A stretch of DNA of 64,000 nucleotides, taken from positions 9,508-73,507 of the forward strand of contig NZ_JALOCF010000018.1 in NCBI RefSeq assembly GCF_023227905.1, read 5' to 3'. Made by a program: the position numbers and the translations under genes. The DNA is from Methylobacter sp. GTDB taxonomy: Bacteria > Pseudomonadota > Gammaproteobacteria > Methylococcales > Methylomonadaceae. Below, piece after piece: positions 1-8,658 of this stretch. The stretch's first letter is position 1. Each line of letters opens with the position of its first letter. The notes beneath the pieces were generated by a model. The model saw only the letters and a list, made by a program, of their open reading frames with translations. It was not told the DNA's origin and did not search any database.

Positions 1-1020
1 GCGCGCTTGAACGATATACAACGTGCCGTCAAGACCGTCTTTCGCCCATTCGATATCCATCGGCCTGGCTTGCCCTGCCCTGGCGCTGTAATATTTTTCA
101 ATTTTAATGGCATAGTCGGCAAGGGTCAGGACATCCGCATCGTTAATGCAAAAGCGGTTACGTTCTTCATCGGAAGTCACAATATTACGGGTCGGTTCAC
201 GTGTGCGTCCTTCGCTGTAAACCATTTTTATTTTCTTCGCGCCCAAGGTGCGCCTTAACACCGCCCGATACCCCTGCTCAAAAGTGGGTTTATGCACATA
301 AAACTCGTCCGGGTCTACCGCACCTTGCACGACATTTTCGCCCAGCCCGTACGCGCCGGTAATAAACACCACATCTTTAAAGCCCGATTCGGTATCCAGC
401 GAAAACATCACGCCGCTGGCTTCCAGGTCCGAGCGCACCATTTTCATAACACCGATTGATAAAGCCAGCTTGAAATGATCGAAGCCTTGATCAATGCGGT
501 AATGTATCGCGCGATCGGTGAACAGGCTGGCGAAACAGCGTTTGCAGGAATCCAGCAAGGCCTGGTCGCCGCGTATGTTCAGGTAGGTGTCTTGTTGTCC
601 GGCAAAACTGGCGGTCGGTAAATCTTCGGCAGTGGCGGAACTGCGTACCGCAACGCTTAAATCATCGCCGTACTGTTTTTTCAGTTGCGCGAAAGCCTCG
701 ATAATTTGCTGTTCAAGGTCTTTAGGAAAAGGTGCGGCATAGATTATTTCCCGCGCTTTAAGCGCTCGCCTGGCAAGATCGCCAACATCATCCGGATTCA
801 AGTCGTCCAAGGCCTGATGGAGCTTCTCCCAGGCATTCGCCTGATCCAATACATAGCGGTAGGCTTCGGCGGTTACCGCAAAACCGTTAGGAATCTGGAT
901 GCCTTGCGGTGTTAATTCCCGGTACATTTCACCTAATGAAGCATTCTTGCCGCCTACGAGAGGCACGTCGTCAATCGTTAATTCATTAAACCATCGAATA
1001 TAATTTGCTTGCTTGGGCAT
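1..1020 (-). CDS. ppsA: Phosphoenolpyruvate synthase, N-terminal part (cut by window edge)
   Basis: Converts pyruvate and ATP to phosphoenolpyruvate, AMP and phosphate in the cytoplasm, the entry to gluconeogenesis from C3 acids. The 340 visible residues are the ATP-binding PPDK_N domain: the start reads MPKQANYIRWFNELTI, then LVGGKNASLGEMY, AVRSSATAEDLPTASFAGQQ, and the domain closes with LYIVQAR at the window edge. The phosphohistidine and PEP-binding domains lie outside. Two ATGs stand in tandem; the second is preferred because AAGGA lies 6 nt upstream of it and only 3 nt from the first. It is transcribed leftwards from a 690-bp gene-free region. Confidence 0.95.
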   Translation of the reverse strand, partial: MPKQANYIRWFNELTIDDVPLVGGKNASLGEMYRELTPQGIQIPNGFAVTAEAYRYVLDQANAWEKLHQALDDLNPDDVGDLARRALKAREIIYAAPFPKDLEQQIIEAFAQLKKQYGDDLSVAVRSSATAEDLPTASFAGQQDTYLNIRGDQALLDSCKRCFASLFTDRAIHYRIDQGFDHFKLALSIGVMKMVRSDLEASGVMFSLDTESGFKDVVFITGAYGLGENVVQGAVDPDEFYVHKPTFEQGYRAVLRRTLGAKKIKMVYSEGRTREPTRNIVTSDEERNRFCINDADVLTLADYAIKIEKYYSARAGQARPMDIEWAKDGLDGTLYIVQAR

Positions 1021-1322
1021 CATAGTTCCTTAATCGAATTACTCACTTATTCAGGGTCTGGGCGACTGGCAAAATGGTGGTTTTCATCGATTAGTTCAAC
1101 CGCTTAAAACAAGCCATACCCAATCATTTTGCATTGCCGACAGTAGCATATCAATATGCGCACTAACTCATCTTTCTTTGCTTGAGTCTAGCTTTGAATG
1201 CCCTTAAATTCCAGTGTCCAGTGTGCTTTTATATATTTTCAGGACTAAGAGCGTCATTGAACCACACCTGTAGCAAACGCCACCCCACGCGACCTATTTC
1301 GATAAAAAACCTTATAAATCAT

Positions 1323-1341
1323 ATGTGACAATATGTCACAT
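1323..1341. promoter_or_regulatory. Perfect inverted repeat, candidate operator
   Basis: ATGTGACA-ATA-TGTCACAT: two perfect 8-bp arms around 3 nt. It resembles a CRP/FNR-type half-site pair, but the TGTGA and TCACA cores are 7 nt apart rather than 6. It lies about 300 bp upstream of ppsA on one side and 60 bp before the hairpin pair at 1387-1441 on the other, so it could serve either the leftward gene or a rightward small RNA. The binding protein is unknown. Confidence 0.4.
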
Positions 1342-1441
1342 TATCATTCTTTCTGCGCATTGCTAGCATATCGCCGTGCGCTCTGACTTACCTTCACTTT
1401 CGGTAAGGGGAGTTTAATTCTCTATTAGGCTCCCTTTTTTT
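1342..1441 (+). ncRNA. Candidate small RNA with intrinsic terminator
   Basis: A first hairpin CTTACC/GGTAAG (1387-1392 with 1402-1407) is followed by a second stem GGGAG...CTCCC (1408-1412 with 1430-1434). The second stem extends inward through UU/GG wobble pairs and UAAU/AUUA around a UCUCU loop, then seven Ts (1435-1441). This is a textbook rho-independent terminator on the plus strand, but the nearest genes on both sides run on the minus strand. A short rightward transcript starting after the palindrome at 1323-1341 would explain it. The 5' end is a guess and no known RNA family is recognised. Confidence 0.35.
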
Positions 1442-1709
1442 AGCCCAATAGGTAGGGTAGATAAAAATAGAAAACGATTAATTAAAAGTTGCTCTGGCGG
1501 GGTAATAAACAGCTTTGCCATAGCTCTTTAGTGAAAAACACCACAAGAGCATGGCTCTAAAATTCGGCGGTTATTACTTTATTAAAAATAATACTTTCGA
1601 ACTTTAGGTTAAGACGGGGGAGATCCCCTGGTTTTGGTTGAGTTACTTTATCAACCTATCGAAGTATCCGTTTTATTAATCCATTAAATAAAAACGCTAT
1701 ACATAACAT

Positions 1710-1931
1710 TCAGAAGTGTTTTTTGGTGAGATAAAGCTCTTCAACCTGTTTTCTCGCCCACTCCGTTTTCCTTAAAAACTTTAAACTCGACTTGATGCTC
1801 GGGTCATTATTAAAACACCGGATGTTGACCATCCGGCCCAGTTCGGGCCAGCCATAATCTGCCACCAGCTCTTCAAGCATCCTTTCCAAGGTAACGCCGT
1901 GCAGAGGGTTTCGCGGTTGTTTCTCACTCAT
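1710..1931 (-). CDS. VF530 family (DUF2132) small protein
   Basis: A 73-residue protein with the VF530/DUF2132 signature: NPLHGVTLE near the start, then LVADYGWPELG, IRCFNNDPSIKSSLKFLRK and a terminal TEWARKQVEELYL. Members are small helical proteins, some suggested to bind DNA; the role is not established. It follows the RIO kinase by 13 nt on the same strand, so the two are probably co-transcribed. Length and motifs are complete. Confidence 0.85.
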   Translation of the reverse strand: MSEKQPRNPLHGVTLERMLEELVADYGWPELGRMVNIRCFNNDPSIKSSLKFLRKTEWARKQVEELYLTKKHF

Positions 1932-1944
1932 GAGCTACTCTAAA

Positions 1945-2787
1945 TTAATCTTCATGTTCATAACGACGACGAATTGCTTCATCCCGGGCATCGTTGATTT
2001 CCCGCATAACGCTGCGAACGTCCGCCTGTTTGGTACTACCCTGAAACCGGCCGGTCAATACGGCTTGCGGAGTCAATTCACCGGTTTCATAGAGCTTCCA
2101 AATCTCTTTGCCATACTGGGTAGTCAGCAGCTCAGGAGCAAAGCGGCCAAAGTAGTCAGCCAGATTATCGACATCGCGCTCCAGCATTCTGGCGGCATTG
2201 TTGTTCGCCGCCGCGTCAACTGCCTGAGGCAAGTCAATAATGACCGGGCCGTTGGCGTCAATCAGTATGTTGTATTCGGAAAGGTCGCCATGCACAATCC
2301 CGGCGCAGAGCATTCTGACCACTTCTTTGATCAGCAACTCGTGATATTCAAGGGCTTGCTCCCGGCTCAGTTCAAGATCGTTCAACCTGGGCGCAGCGCT
2401 GCCATGTTCATCAGTCACCAACTCCATCAATAACACGCCTTCGACGAAATTGTAGGGCTGCGGAACGCGCACACCGGCGGAGGCAAGACGGTATAACGCA
2501 TCTACTTCAGCATTTTGCCACACCTCTTCCTGCTGCTGCCGGCCAAATCGGCTGTTTTTTTCCATAGCGCGCGCTTGACGGCTATTTCTCACCTTGCGTC
2601 CTTCCTGATACTGGGCTTGCTTATGAAAGCCGCGTTTGTTGACGTCTTTGTAGACTTTTGCGCAACGTACTTCACCTTCGGAAAGCACCACATAAACCGC
2701 AGCCTCTTTACCACTTTTTAACGGACGAATAACTTCGTCGACGAGACCGTCCCGTACCAGCGGTTCAATACTTTTAGGAGTTTTCAT
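1945..2787 (-). CDS. RIO-type serine protein kinase
   Basis: A 280-residue atypical kinase of the RIO family. The N-terminal part has the nucleotide-binding region LKSGKEAAVYVVL with the following lysine in RCAKVYKD. The catalytic loop is GIVHGDLSEYNILID (Asp and Asn of the HGDxxxxN motif), and the metal-binding loop is PVIIDLPQAVD. Bacterial RIO proteins are cytosolic; eukaryotic and archaeal relatives act in ribosome maturation, but the bacterial substrate is unknown. It heads a two-gene unit with the downstream VF530 protein. Confidence 0.9.
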   Translation of the reverse strand: MKTPKSIEPLVRDGLVDEVIRPLKSGKEAAVYVVLSEGEVRCAKVYKDVNKRGFHKQAQYQEGRKVRNSRQARAMEKNSRFGRQQQEEVWQNAEVDALYRLASAGVRVPQPYNFVEGVLLMELVTDEHGSAAPRLNDLELSREQALEYHELLIKEVVRMLCAGIVHGDLSEYNILIDANGPVIIDLPQAVDAAANNNAARMLERDVDNLADYFGRFAPELLTTQYGKEIWKLYETGELTPQAVLTGRFQGSTKQADVRSVMREINDARDEAIRRRYEHED

Positions 2788-2958
2788 AGCCGTCCTTATA
2801 CGCTATCTTGATAAAAGTTAAAAAATATTTGCGGCCTTTTGCTTCGACATAGACCGACCCGGTAATTCTCTTGTTCATATTTTAGTTTATTTTATGAGGT
2901 GCATGTCGGTAGGACCGGCGATTTGCTCTTAGCGCAGCTTTGCGGGCAATTTTCACAT

Positions 2959-4251
2959 TCAGCCCCGCAACCAAGCCAACACACCCTTACCTGCAACATA
3001 GCCGCCGGCAAAGCACGCGGTTAACAGATAGCCGCCGGTCGGCGCTTCCCAATCCAGCATCTCACCGGCGCAGAACACACCTGGCACGGCACGGATCATT
3101 AAATGCTCGTCCAGCGCCTCAAAAGTGACGCCTCCCGCACAACTGATTGCCTCATCAATCGGCCTTGCAGCCACCAACCTAACCGGCAGCGCCTTGATAG
3201 CTGCGCAAAGACGAATCGGATCGTCAAAATCGTCTTTCAACAGAACTTCCCTCAGCAAACCGGCCTTTAAGCCATCGATGCCGATCCGTTTTCGAAGATG
3301 GCTTGCCATGGAGTGCTTGCCGCGCGGCTGCGAAATCCTGTCGACCAGAAACTGTTTATCCTTGCCCGGGGCAAGATCAAGATAAATCGTTGCCGCCCCT
3401 GTTGCCGCAATTTGCTCACGCAACAATGCCGACGTTTTATAAATCAAGCTGCCCTCAACCCCATCCGCAGTGACGATCAACTCGCCCAGCTGGCGAAATT
3501 CAACCCCATCCGAATTGCTGAAAGACGCCCGCACCGACTTTAACGGCTGCCCGGCAAAACGATTGCGAAAAAACTCACTCCAGCCTACCTCAAACCCGCA
3601 GTTTGAAGGCTGTAGCGGCTCAACCGAAACGCCTTGCTGAACCAGCATCGGCACCCATGCGCCTGTCGAGCCAAGCCGCGCCCAGCTACCGCCGCCCAAA
3701 GCCAGCACCACCGCATCGGCTTTAACTGTCGACTCACCCGCCGGCGTTAAAAAGCGCAGCGTGGCATTCTCGCCATCAACCCAGCCCAGCCATTGATGGC
3801 GCATAAAAAAACTGACACCGTTTACGCGCAATCGATGCAGCCATGCACGTAGCAACGGCGCGGCCTTCATACCGACAGGAAATACTTTTCCTGAGGAACC
3901 GATGAAAGTCTCAACGCCTAAATCCTGCAACCATGCGCGTAAAGCCTCGGACCCAAATGCATCCAACATCGGCTTGATGTAGGCTTGGCGAGAGCCGTAG
4001 CGAGACAAAAACTTACCGGATGGCTCGGAGTGGGTAATATTCATCCCCCCTTTTCCGGCCATCAGGAATTTTCGTCCTACCGAAGGCATGGCATCGTAAA
4101 GGTCAACCTTCACGCCCGCCTGACTTAAAACTTCAGCTGCCATTAATCCGGCCGGGCCGCCGCCGATAATCGCAACAGTTTTACGCTTATCTTGGTTGCC
4201 TTGCGCTTGCGGCACTTCTGCCTCGCATGCGGGCTCTGTTAAGCTTATCAA
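2959..4251 (-). CDS. HI0933-like NAD(P)/FAD-dependent oxidoreductase (TIGR03862 type)
   Basis: A 430-residue flavoprotein. The dinucleotide-binding motif AIIGGGPAGLMAAE is at residues 28-41, followed by GRKFLMAGKGGMNITHSEP, typical of the HI0933/BaiN family. A late FAD-binding segment, GVFCAGEMLDWEAPTGGY, lies near the C terminus. Members are cytosolic oxidoreductases, some acting on steroid-like or unknown substrates; no specific substrate can be assigned. It stands alone on the minus strand, 171 bp from the RIO kinase start. Confidence 0.88.
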   Translation of the reverse strand: MISLTEPACEAEVPQAQGNQDKRKTVAIIGGGPAGLMAAEVLSQAGVKVDLYDAMPSVGRKFLMAGKGGMNITHSEPSGKFLSRYGSRQAYIKPMLDAFGSEALRAWLQDLGVETFIGSSGKVFPVGMKAAPLLRAWLHRLRVNGVSFFMRHQWLGWVDGENATLRFLTPAGESTVKADAVVLALGGGSWARLGSTGAWVPMLVQQGVSVEPLQPSNCGFEVGWSEFFRNRFAGQPLKSVRASFSNSDGVEFRQLGELIVTADGVEGSLIYKTSALLREQIAATGAATIYLDLAPGKDKQFLVDRISQPRGKHSMASHLRKRIGIDGLKAGLLREVLLKDDFDDPIRLCAAIKALPVRLVAARPIDEAISCAGGVTFEALDEHLMIRAVPGVFCAGEMLDWEAPTGGYLLTACFAGGYVAGKGVLAWLRG

Positions 4252-4400
4252 TGTATTACTGATCGTTTTGCTCTCTACAATTATGTTGATTCATATCTGG
4301 AAATTTCCGTCATTTGCAGAGTCTCTACGCCACAAAAACAGCTATTATACAATACCGTTTTGTCCTTGAATCCATAAAATCCAACCCGCTATCGACTTAG

Positions 4401-4733
4401 ATGAACCCTACCAACTCCAACATTTTTGAAAACATACCCCATCAGTTACCGGAAGAGCTTATCGAGTGCATTTTCAAACAGGATAATATACAAATTGAGC
4501 GCATTATATCGCAGGGACATATGACTCCGGCAGGGCAATGGTACGATCAGGATTGGGATGAATGGATACTACTGCTTCAGGGAGAGGCGATTCTCCGTTA
4601 CGAACAAGGCAATCGCAACTTTCACTTAACTGCCGGTGATTATCTGCTGATTCCTGCCCACACCAAACACCGGGTTGAATGGACTCCGCCCGATCTTCAC
4701 ACTGTCTGGCTGGCTACCCATCTGCACGTTTGA
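4401..4733 (+). CDS. Small cupin-domain protein
   Basis: A 110-residue single-domain cupin. The first cupin motif is recognisable at DEWILLLQGEAILRYEQG and the second at LTAGDYLLIPAHTKHRVEW, carrying the usual metal-ligand histidines. Such proteins bind a divalent metal in the cytoplasm and act as small dioxygenases, isomerases or ligand sensors; the substrate cannot be told. It is divergent from the flavoprotein gene and followed by a terminator-like hairpin, so it is probably monocistronic. Confidence 0.82.
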   Translation: MNPTNSNIFENIPHQLPEELIECIFKQDNIQIERIISQGHMTPAGQWYDQDWDEWILLLQGEAILRYEQGNRNFHLTAGDYLLIPAHTKHRVEWTPPDLHTVWLATHLHV

Positions 4734-4751
4734 TTTTTTGCCACAAACAGC

Positions 4752-4775
4752 CGCCGCTAATATCTTGCGGCGTTT
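4752..4775 (+). terminator. Terminator-like hairpin after the cupin gene
   Basis: CGCCGC (4752-4757) pairs with GCGGCG (4767-4772) around 9 nt and is followed by TTT. It lies 18 nt after the cupin stop codon. The U-tract is short, so termination strength is uncertain. Confidence 0.45.
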
Positions 4776-4999
4776 CAATCTCAAAGCCTCTCGTGTTCGC
4801 TTAAATAAGCCCCAGCCAAGCTGTTTGGGATTCTAAGCTTTATTTTTCTGCATCGCTGAAACCAATTCAGCGGCTTATATCACCGCTCATTTTAAGCCTC
4901 TGGAAATAAGCGGTTACACGGATTCATTTACCCACCTGAAAGGAATAAATTGGCTCATTGTAATAAATCCGTCAAAAAGCCAAGTTATATTCCTGAGCT

Positions 5000-6529
5000 A
5001 TGAGAAAAGACAAGATCAAAAAACATAAGCTTCTACTTCGGCATCTTACTCTTGATGATTACGATAATATTGCTGTGTTAATGGAGCATGTCTACGATAA
5101 TTTGGGCGGCGCCTGGACGAAAGACCAGTACACATCCCAAATCGCCCGCTTTCCCGAAGGGCAGATTGTCATTGAAGATAATGGCCAGTTAGTGGCCGCT
5201 GCATTAAGCATGATCGTTGATTATGCCCGCTTTGGCGATGTCCATACTTACGCGCAAATTACCAGCAACGGTTATCTGACTCATCACAATCCGCATGGCG
5301 ACACCCTGTACGGCGTCGATATTTTTGTTCACCCGAAGTATCGAGGGCTGCGCTTAGGCCGACGATTGTACGATGCGCGCAAGGAATTATGCCGGAACCT
5401 GAACCTGCGCCGTTTTATTGCGGGCGGACGGATTCCCGGCTATGCCAAATACGCAGACACGCTAACGCCGGTACGTTATATCGAAGAGGTCAAAAACCGG
5501 GAAATTCATGATCCGGTACTTTCATTCCAACTGTTTAACGGCTTCCATGTCCGCAAGGTATTGACCGGTTATCTTCCCGTAGATGCCGACTCCAAAGGCT
5601 ATGCGACGCTGCTTGAATGGGTCAATCTTGATTACGTAGAAAACACACCCTCCATCGGCGACTCCAAAAGCATCATCCGTTTAGGCGTTGTGCAATGGCA
5701 GATGCGAACGTTGACCAGCGTTGAAGAATTACTCAAGCATGCCGAATTTTTTATTGACGCGGTCGCCGGTTACCATGCCGACTTTGTGCTCTTTCCCGAA
5801 TATATGAGCGCTCCGCTGATGGGTTTGTTCAATCACAAAAGCCCTCCCGATGCCATTCGCGCCTTAGCGGGATTTACCAGTGAAATTCGCAATGGCTTAT
5901 TGGAAAAAGCCATGTCCTACAATATCAATATTATTGCCGGTTCCATGCCCGAGTACAGTGCACATGAACTTTATAATGTATCGTGGCTGCTCAGGCGCGA
6001 CGGCACTTTTGAAGCCCAGTACAAAATTCATGTTACGACTGATGAAGTCGCTTGCTGGGGCGTTAAAGGCGGCGACGCATTAAAAGTGTTCGACACCGAT
6101 TGCGGAAAAGTAGCGGTATTGATCTGTTACGATTCAGAGTTTCCCGAACTGGCCCGCTTGGCGACTATTCAAGGCGCGCAAATAATTTTCGTACCGTTCT
6201 GGACCGACACCAAGAATGCCTACCAACGCGTACGCTATTGCTCTCATGCACGTGCAATCGAAAATGAATGTTTTGTGGCGATTACCGGCAGTGTCGGCAA
6301 TCTGCCGTATGCTGAAAACATGGACATCCAATATGCGCAAGCGGCCATTTTCAGTCCGAGCGATTTTTCATTCCCGCACGATGCGATCTTGGCGGAAGCC
6401 ACTCCCAACACCGAAATGACCTTAATTGCCGATGTTAATCTGGATTTATTAAAGCAGGTCCGCACCCGCGGCGCCGCCCGTAATCTGGCAAACAGACGTC
6501 CGGATTTGTATCGTTTAGAGTGGTTTTAA
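5000..6529 (+). CDS. GNAT acetyltransferase-nitrilase superfamily fusion protein
   Basis: A 509-residue two-domain protein. Residues about 12-150 form a GNAT N-acyltransferase domain, with the acyl-CoA loop around VHPKYRGLRLGRRLYDAR. Residues about 225-500 form a carbon-nitrogen hydrolase domain. Its catalytic triad is visible as Glu in VLFPEYM, Lys in YKIHVTTDE and Cys in VLICYDSEFPE. The same architecture recurs in many bacteria, usually annotated as bifunctional GNAT/carbon-nitrogen hydrolase; its substrates are unknown, but an amide bond made by one domain and cleaved by the other is plausible. The Shine-Dalgarno sequence is weak. It precedes the olsBA operon by 160 bp. Confidence 0.88.
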   Translation: MRKDKIKKHKLLLRHLTLDDYDNIAVLMEHVYDNLGGAWTKDQYTSQIARFPEGQIVIEDNGQLVAAALSMIVDYARFGDVHTYAQITSNGYLTHHNPHGDTLYGVDIFVHPKYRGLRLGRRLYDARKELCRNLNLRRFIAGGRIPGYAKYADTLTPVRYIEEVKNREIHDPVLSFQLFNGFHVRKVLTGYLPVDADSKGYATLLEWVNLDYVENTPSIGDSKSIIRLGVVQWQMRTLTSVEELLKHAEFFIDAVAGYHADFVLFPEYMSAPLMGLFNHKSPPDAIRALAGFTSEIRNGLLEKAMSYNINIIAGSMPEYSAHELYNVSWLLRRDGTFEAQYKIHVTTDEVACWGVKGGDALKVFDTDCGKVAVLICYDSEFPELARLATIQGAQIIFVPFWTDTKNAYQRVRYCSHARAIENECFVAITGSVGNLPYAENMDIQYAQAAIFSPSDFSFPHDAILAEATPNTEMTLIADVNLDLLKQVRTRGAARNLANRRPDLYRLEWF

Positions 6530-6689
6530 GATCGTACAAGTTTAGCGCCGTCTGATTAACCAACAAAACCGCCAATAGTTTGTCATCAAAACTTAACCGT
6601 TCTGTCATTTGATGTTCATGAACTCGACACGTAACTGACATCTTTGTTTATTAAGGTATCCGCATCTTTATTTAACCCTGTGGATACCC

Positions 6690-7760
6690 ATGAAAAAAAT
6701 AGCTCCCGCAATACCGGCCAAGCCAGCCAAACGTTTGGAATGTTTTGTTATCTCCAGGGATGGAGTGTATGCCGAAAACCTGTCTGGAACAGGTTCGGCG
6801 ATCTCCAGGGATGGAGTGTATGCCGCAGGCCAGTCGGGAACTAGCTCGGAGACAAATTCAGAAAAGTTAATAAAAGAAGCCCAGGCCTTGCGTTTCCGTG
6901 TGTTTGCCAAGGAAATGGGCGCCAAGCTTAAAACCGAATCGGAAGGTCTGGATTACGATGAAGTTGACAGCTATTGCGATCACTTAATTGTGTACGACAA
7001 CGTCAATAAAAAAATAGTCGGCTATACGCGTCTGCTTAATCAAGATCAGGCGGAAAAATTAGGCCGGTTTTATTCTCAAAGCGAATTCCATTTGGACCAA
7101 GTATTAACATTGCCAGGCCGCTTTCTGGAAATAGGCCGAACTTGCGTTGATCCTGATTATCGCGGCAGTGCTGTTTTAACAACGCTTTGGTCTGCGCTGG
7201 TTCAGTACGCGCTTGAAGGACAGTTTAATTATTTAATCGGCTGCGCCAGCATTACTCCAGGCCCCAACGGCTTCGCCATTAATGAGGTTTATCGGAATAT
7301 CGATATCAAAAACATCGCGCCCTCTTCTCTCCACGTCAGCCCGAGCATCAAAGTGCCCCACGAATTAAGATGCGAGCGGGACGAATCCGGCATTCCACCG
7401 TTGCTGAAAGCTTATTTCCGTTTCGGCGCTATGGTCTGCGGCGAACCTTGCTGGGATAAAGACTTTAATTGCATGGATCTATTCATGTTACTGCCGCTCG
7501 ACCAACTGCAAGCCCGCTACAGCAAACACTACATGAGGAATTATATCTCCAGGGATGGAGTGTATGCCGAAAACCTGTCTGGAACAGGTTCGGCGATCGC
7601 CAGGGATGGTGTGTATGCCGCAGGCCAGTCTGGAACTGGCGTGGCGATCTCCAGGGATGGCGTGTATGCCGCAGGCCAGTCTGGAATTGGTGCGGTAACC
7701 GACCGGGATGATGCGCATGCCGCAAGCATGCCGGAAGCAATGCACGGCGCAGGCTGGTAA
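6690..7760 (+). CDS. olsB: L-ornithine N-alpha-acyltransferase OlsB-like, with in-frame repeats at both ends
   Basis: GNAT-fold acyltransferase of the OlsB (acetyltransf_5) type: AQALRFRVFAKEMGA (about residue 65), CDHLIVYDN, then FLEIGRTCVDPDYRGSAVL and the following core. OlsB transfers a 3-hydroxyacyl group from acyl-ACP to ornithine, giving lyso-ornithine lipid. The stop and the next start overlap (TAATG), coupling it to an OlsA-like acyltransferase. The protein is 356 residues, longer than the usual 250-300. The extra length is a 17-residue unit (ISRDGVYAENLSGTGSA type), present twice at residues 21-54 and four times at 286-353, the last degenerate. The catalytic core looks intact between them. 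Confidence 0.85.
   Translation: MKKIAPAIPAKPAKRLECFVISRDGVYAENLSGTGSAISRDGVYAAGQSGTSSETNSEKLIKEAQALRFRVFAKEMGAKLKTESEGLDYDEVDSYCDHLIVYDNVNKKIVGYTRLLNQDQAEKLGRFYSQSEFHLDQVLTLPGRFLEIGRTCVDPDYRGSAVLTTLWSALVQYALEGQFNYLIGCASITPGPNGFAINEVYRNIDIKNIAPSSLHVSPSIKVPHELRCERDESGIPPLLKAYFRFGAMVCGEPCWDKDFNCMDLFMLLPLDQLQARYSKHYMRNYISRDGVYAENLSGTGSAIARDGVYAAGQSGTGVAISRDGVYAAGQSGIGAVTDRDDAHAASMPEAMHGAGW
6750..6851 (+). repeat. Two in-frame 51-nt hairpin repeats at the 5' end of olsB
   Basis: Two tandem 51-nt units. Each starts ATCTCCAGGGATGGAG (stem CTCCA-GGGA-TGGAG) and carries a second hairpin: AACCTGT-CTGGA-ACAGGTT in unit 1 and GCCAGT-CGGGA-ACTAGC in unit 2. They add 34 residues ahead of the acyltransferase domain. 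The same family recurs at the 3' end of the gene. Confidence 0.9.
7545..7748 (+). repeat. Four in-frame 51-nt hairpin repeats at the 3' end of olsB
   Basis: Three well-preserved units and a degenerate fourth, in the same reading frame as the 5' copies. The first is nearly identical to the first 5' unit. Stem changes between units keep pairing: AACCTGT/ACAGGTT becomes GCCAGT/ACTGGC and then GCCAGT/ATTGGT (wobble) around an unchanged CTGGA loop. The first hairpin also varies by wobble pairs (CGCCA/TGGTG, CTCCA/TGGCG). The fourth unit reads TDRDDAHAASMPEAMHG. Confidence 0.9.
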
Positions 7761-8587
7761 TGAAATCGAAAATACGGCTGTACTATAAGCTTTTTCAGAT
7801 CGTCATCCTGTTTATCAACGGGCTAATTATCGCTGCGGGTATTTTTCCCGCACTTAATTTTTTATATTCGGCTCGCGAAGCCAAAACCAGGCGAGATGCT
7901 CTCAAGACCCGCTGGCTACAATGGTTCAGCGCCATTGTTAACCTGCATATCATCAAGGAAGGCGAGCTACCGAAAAAACGCGCCATCCTGGTCGGCAATC
8001 ACATCTCCTGGCTGGACATCATCGTTATCGGTCAATATTTACCCGCTTATTTTGTCGCCAAGAGCGATATCTCAAGCTGGCCGGTCATCGGCTATCTGGC
8101 CAGACAGGGCGGCACCATTTTTATCCGTCGCGGCAATAAACAGCATATCAAGGAGACTGCCGAAAAAATGGTCTGGTCCCTAAAGCAGAATAGCAGCATC
8201 ATCGCCTTCCCTGAAGGAACCACAACCAAGGGCGATGAGGTCCTGCATTTTCATGCATCCCTGTTTCAGCCTGCATTGCTGACCCGATCGCTTATTCAAC
8301 CTGTAGCTATTCAATACCACGGCGCAGCTCAAGAACTCGCGCCTTTTGTCGGCGACGATGCCTTTGTGCCGCATTTAATCAGGATGCTGGCCTTGGACAA
8401 GATCGAGGTGCGGCTTAACTTTCTTCCTGTGATTAACAGCTCAGGAAAAAACCGCCATTCCGTCAGCCTTGAAGCAAGAGACATGATAGAAAGAAAAATT
8501 TCCAAATGTTCACCGCAGATGCTTCGAACCCGCAGTATTTTGAAATTATCCCGCGGGGAATCGTATAACTCAAAAGCACAATCGTAG
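7760..8587 (+). CDS. olsA: 1-acyl-glycerol-3-phosphate-type acyltransferase, OlsA-like
   Basis: A 275-residue PlsC-family membrane acyltransferase. An N-terminal membrane segment (ILFINGLIIAAGIFPALNFL) is followed by the catalytic motif NHISWLD (HxxxxD). The second conserved region is GGTIFIRRGNK and the third FPEGTTTKGDEV. By its overlap with olsB it probably esterifies the second fatty acid onto lyso-ornithine lipid at the inner membrane. A general lysophosphatidic acid acyltransferase role cannot be excluded from sequence alone. Confidence 0.85.
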   Translation: MKSKIRLYYKLFQIVILFINGLIIAAGIFPALNFLYSAREAKTRRDALKTRWLQWFSAIVNLHIIKEGELPKKRAILVGNHISWLDIIVIGQYLPAYFVAKSDISSWPVIGYLARQGGTIFIRRGNKQHIKETAEKMVWSLKQNSSIIAFPEGTTTKGDEVLHFHASLFQPALLTRSLIQPVAIQYHGAAQELAPFVGDDAFVPHLIRMLALDKIEVRLNFLPVINSSGKNRHSVSLEARDMIERKISKCSPQMLRTRSILKLSRGESYNSKAQS

Positions 8588-8658
8588 CGACATGCCATGT
8601 ATCCTGCCGAGTCTGTTATAGGCTTGCAACAGTATTAACGTTAACCACAAGGTGCGAC

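Larger units (their letters stand above)
1021..1709. other. Gene-free 690-bp region upstream of ppsA
   Basis: No convincing ORF is seen. It holds the ppsA upstream region, an 8-bp perfect inverted repeat at 1323-1341 and a strong plus-strand terminator at 1402-1441 that no annotated plus-strand gene needs. The remainder is AT-rich and unassigned. Confidence 0.6.

Noticed and set aside
1323..1341. CRP binding site
   Set aside because: The TGTGA and TCACA half-sites are 7 nt apart, not 6, so I list it only as an inverted repeat.
7483..7745. Minus-strand and alternative-frame ORFs over the olsB repeats
   Set aside because: They are open only because the 51-nt repeat lacks stops in several frames; the plus-strand OlsB frame explains the region.
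6750..7748. CRISPR array
   Set aside because: The repeats are tandem, in frame and without unique spacers, and no cas gene is present.
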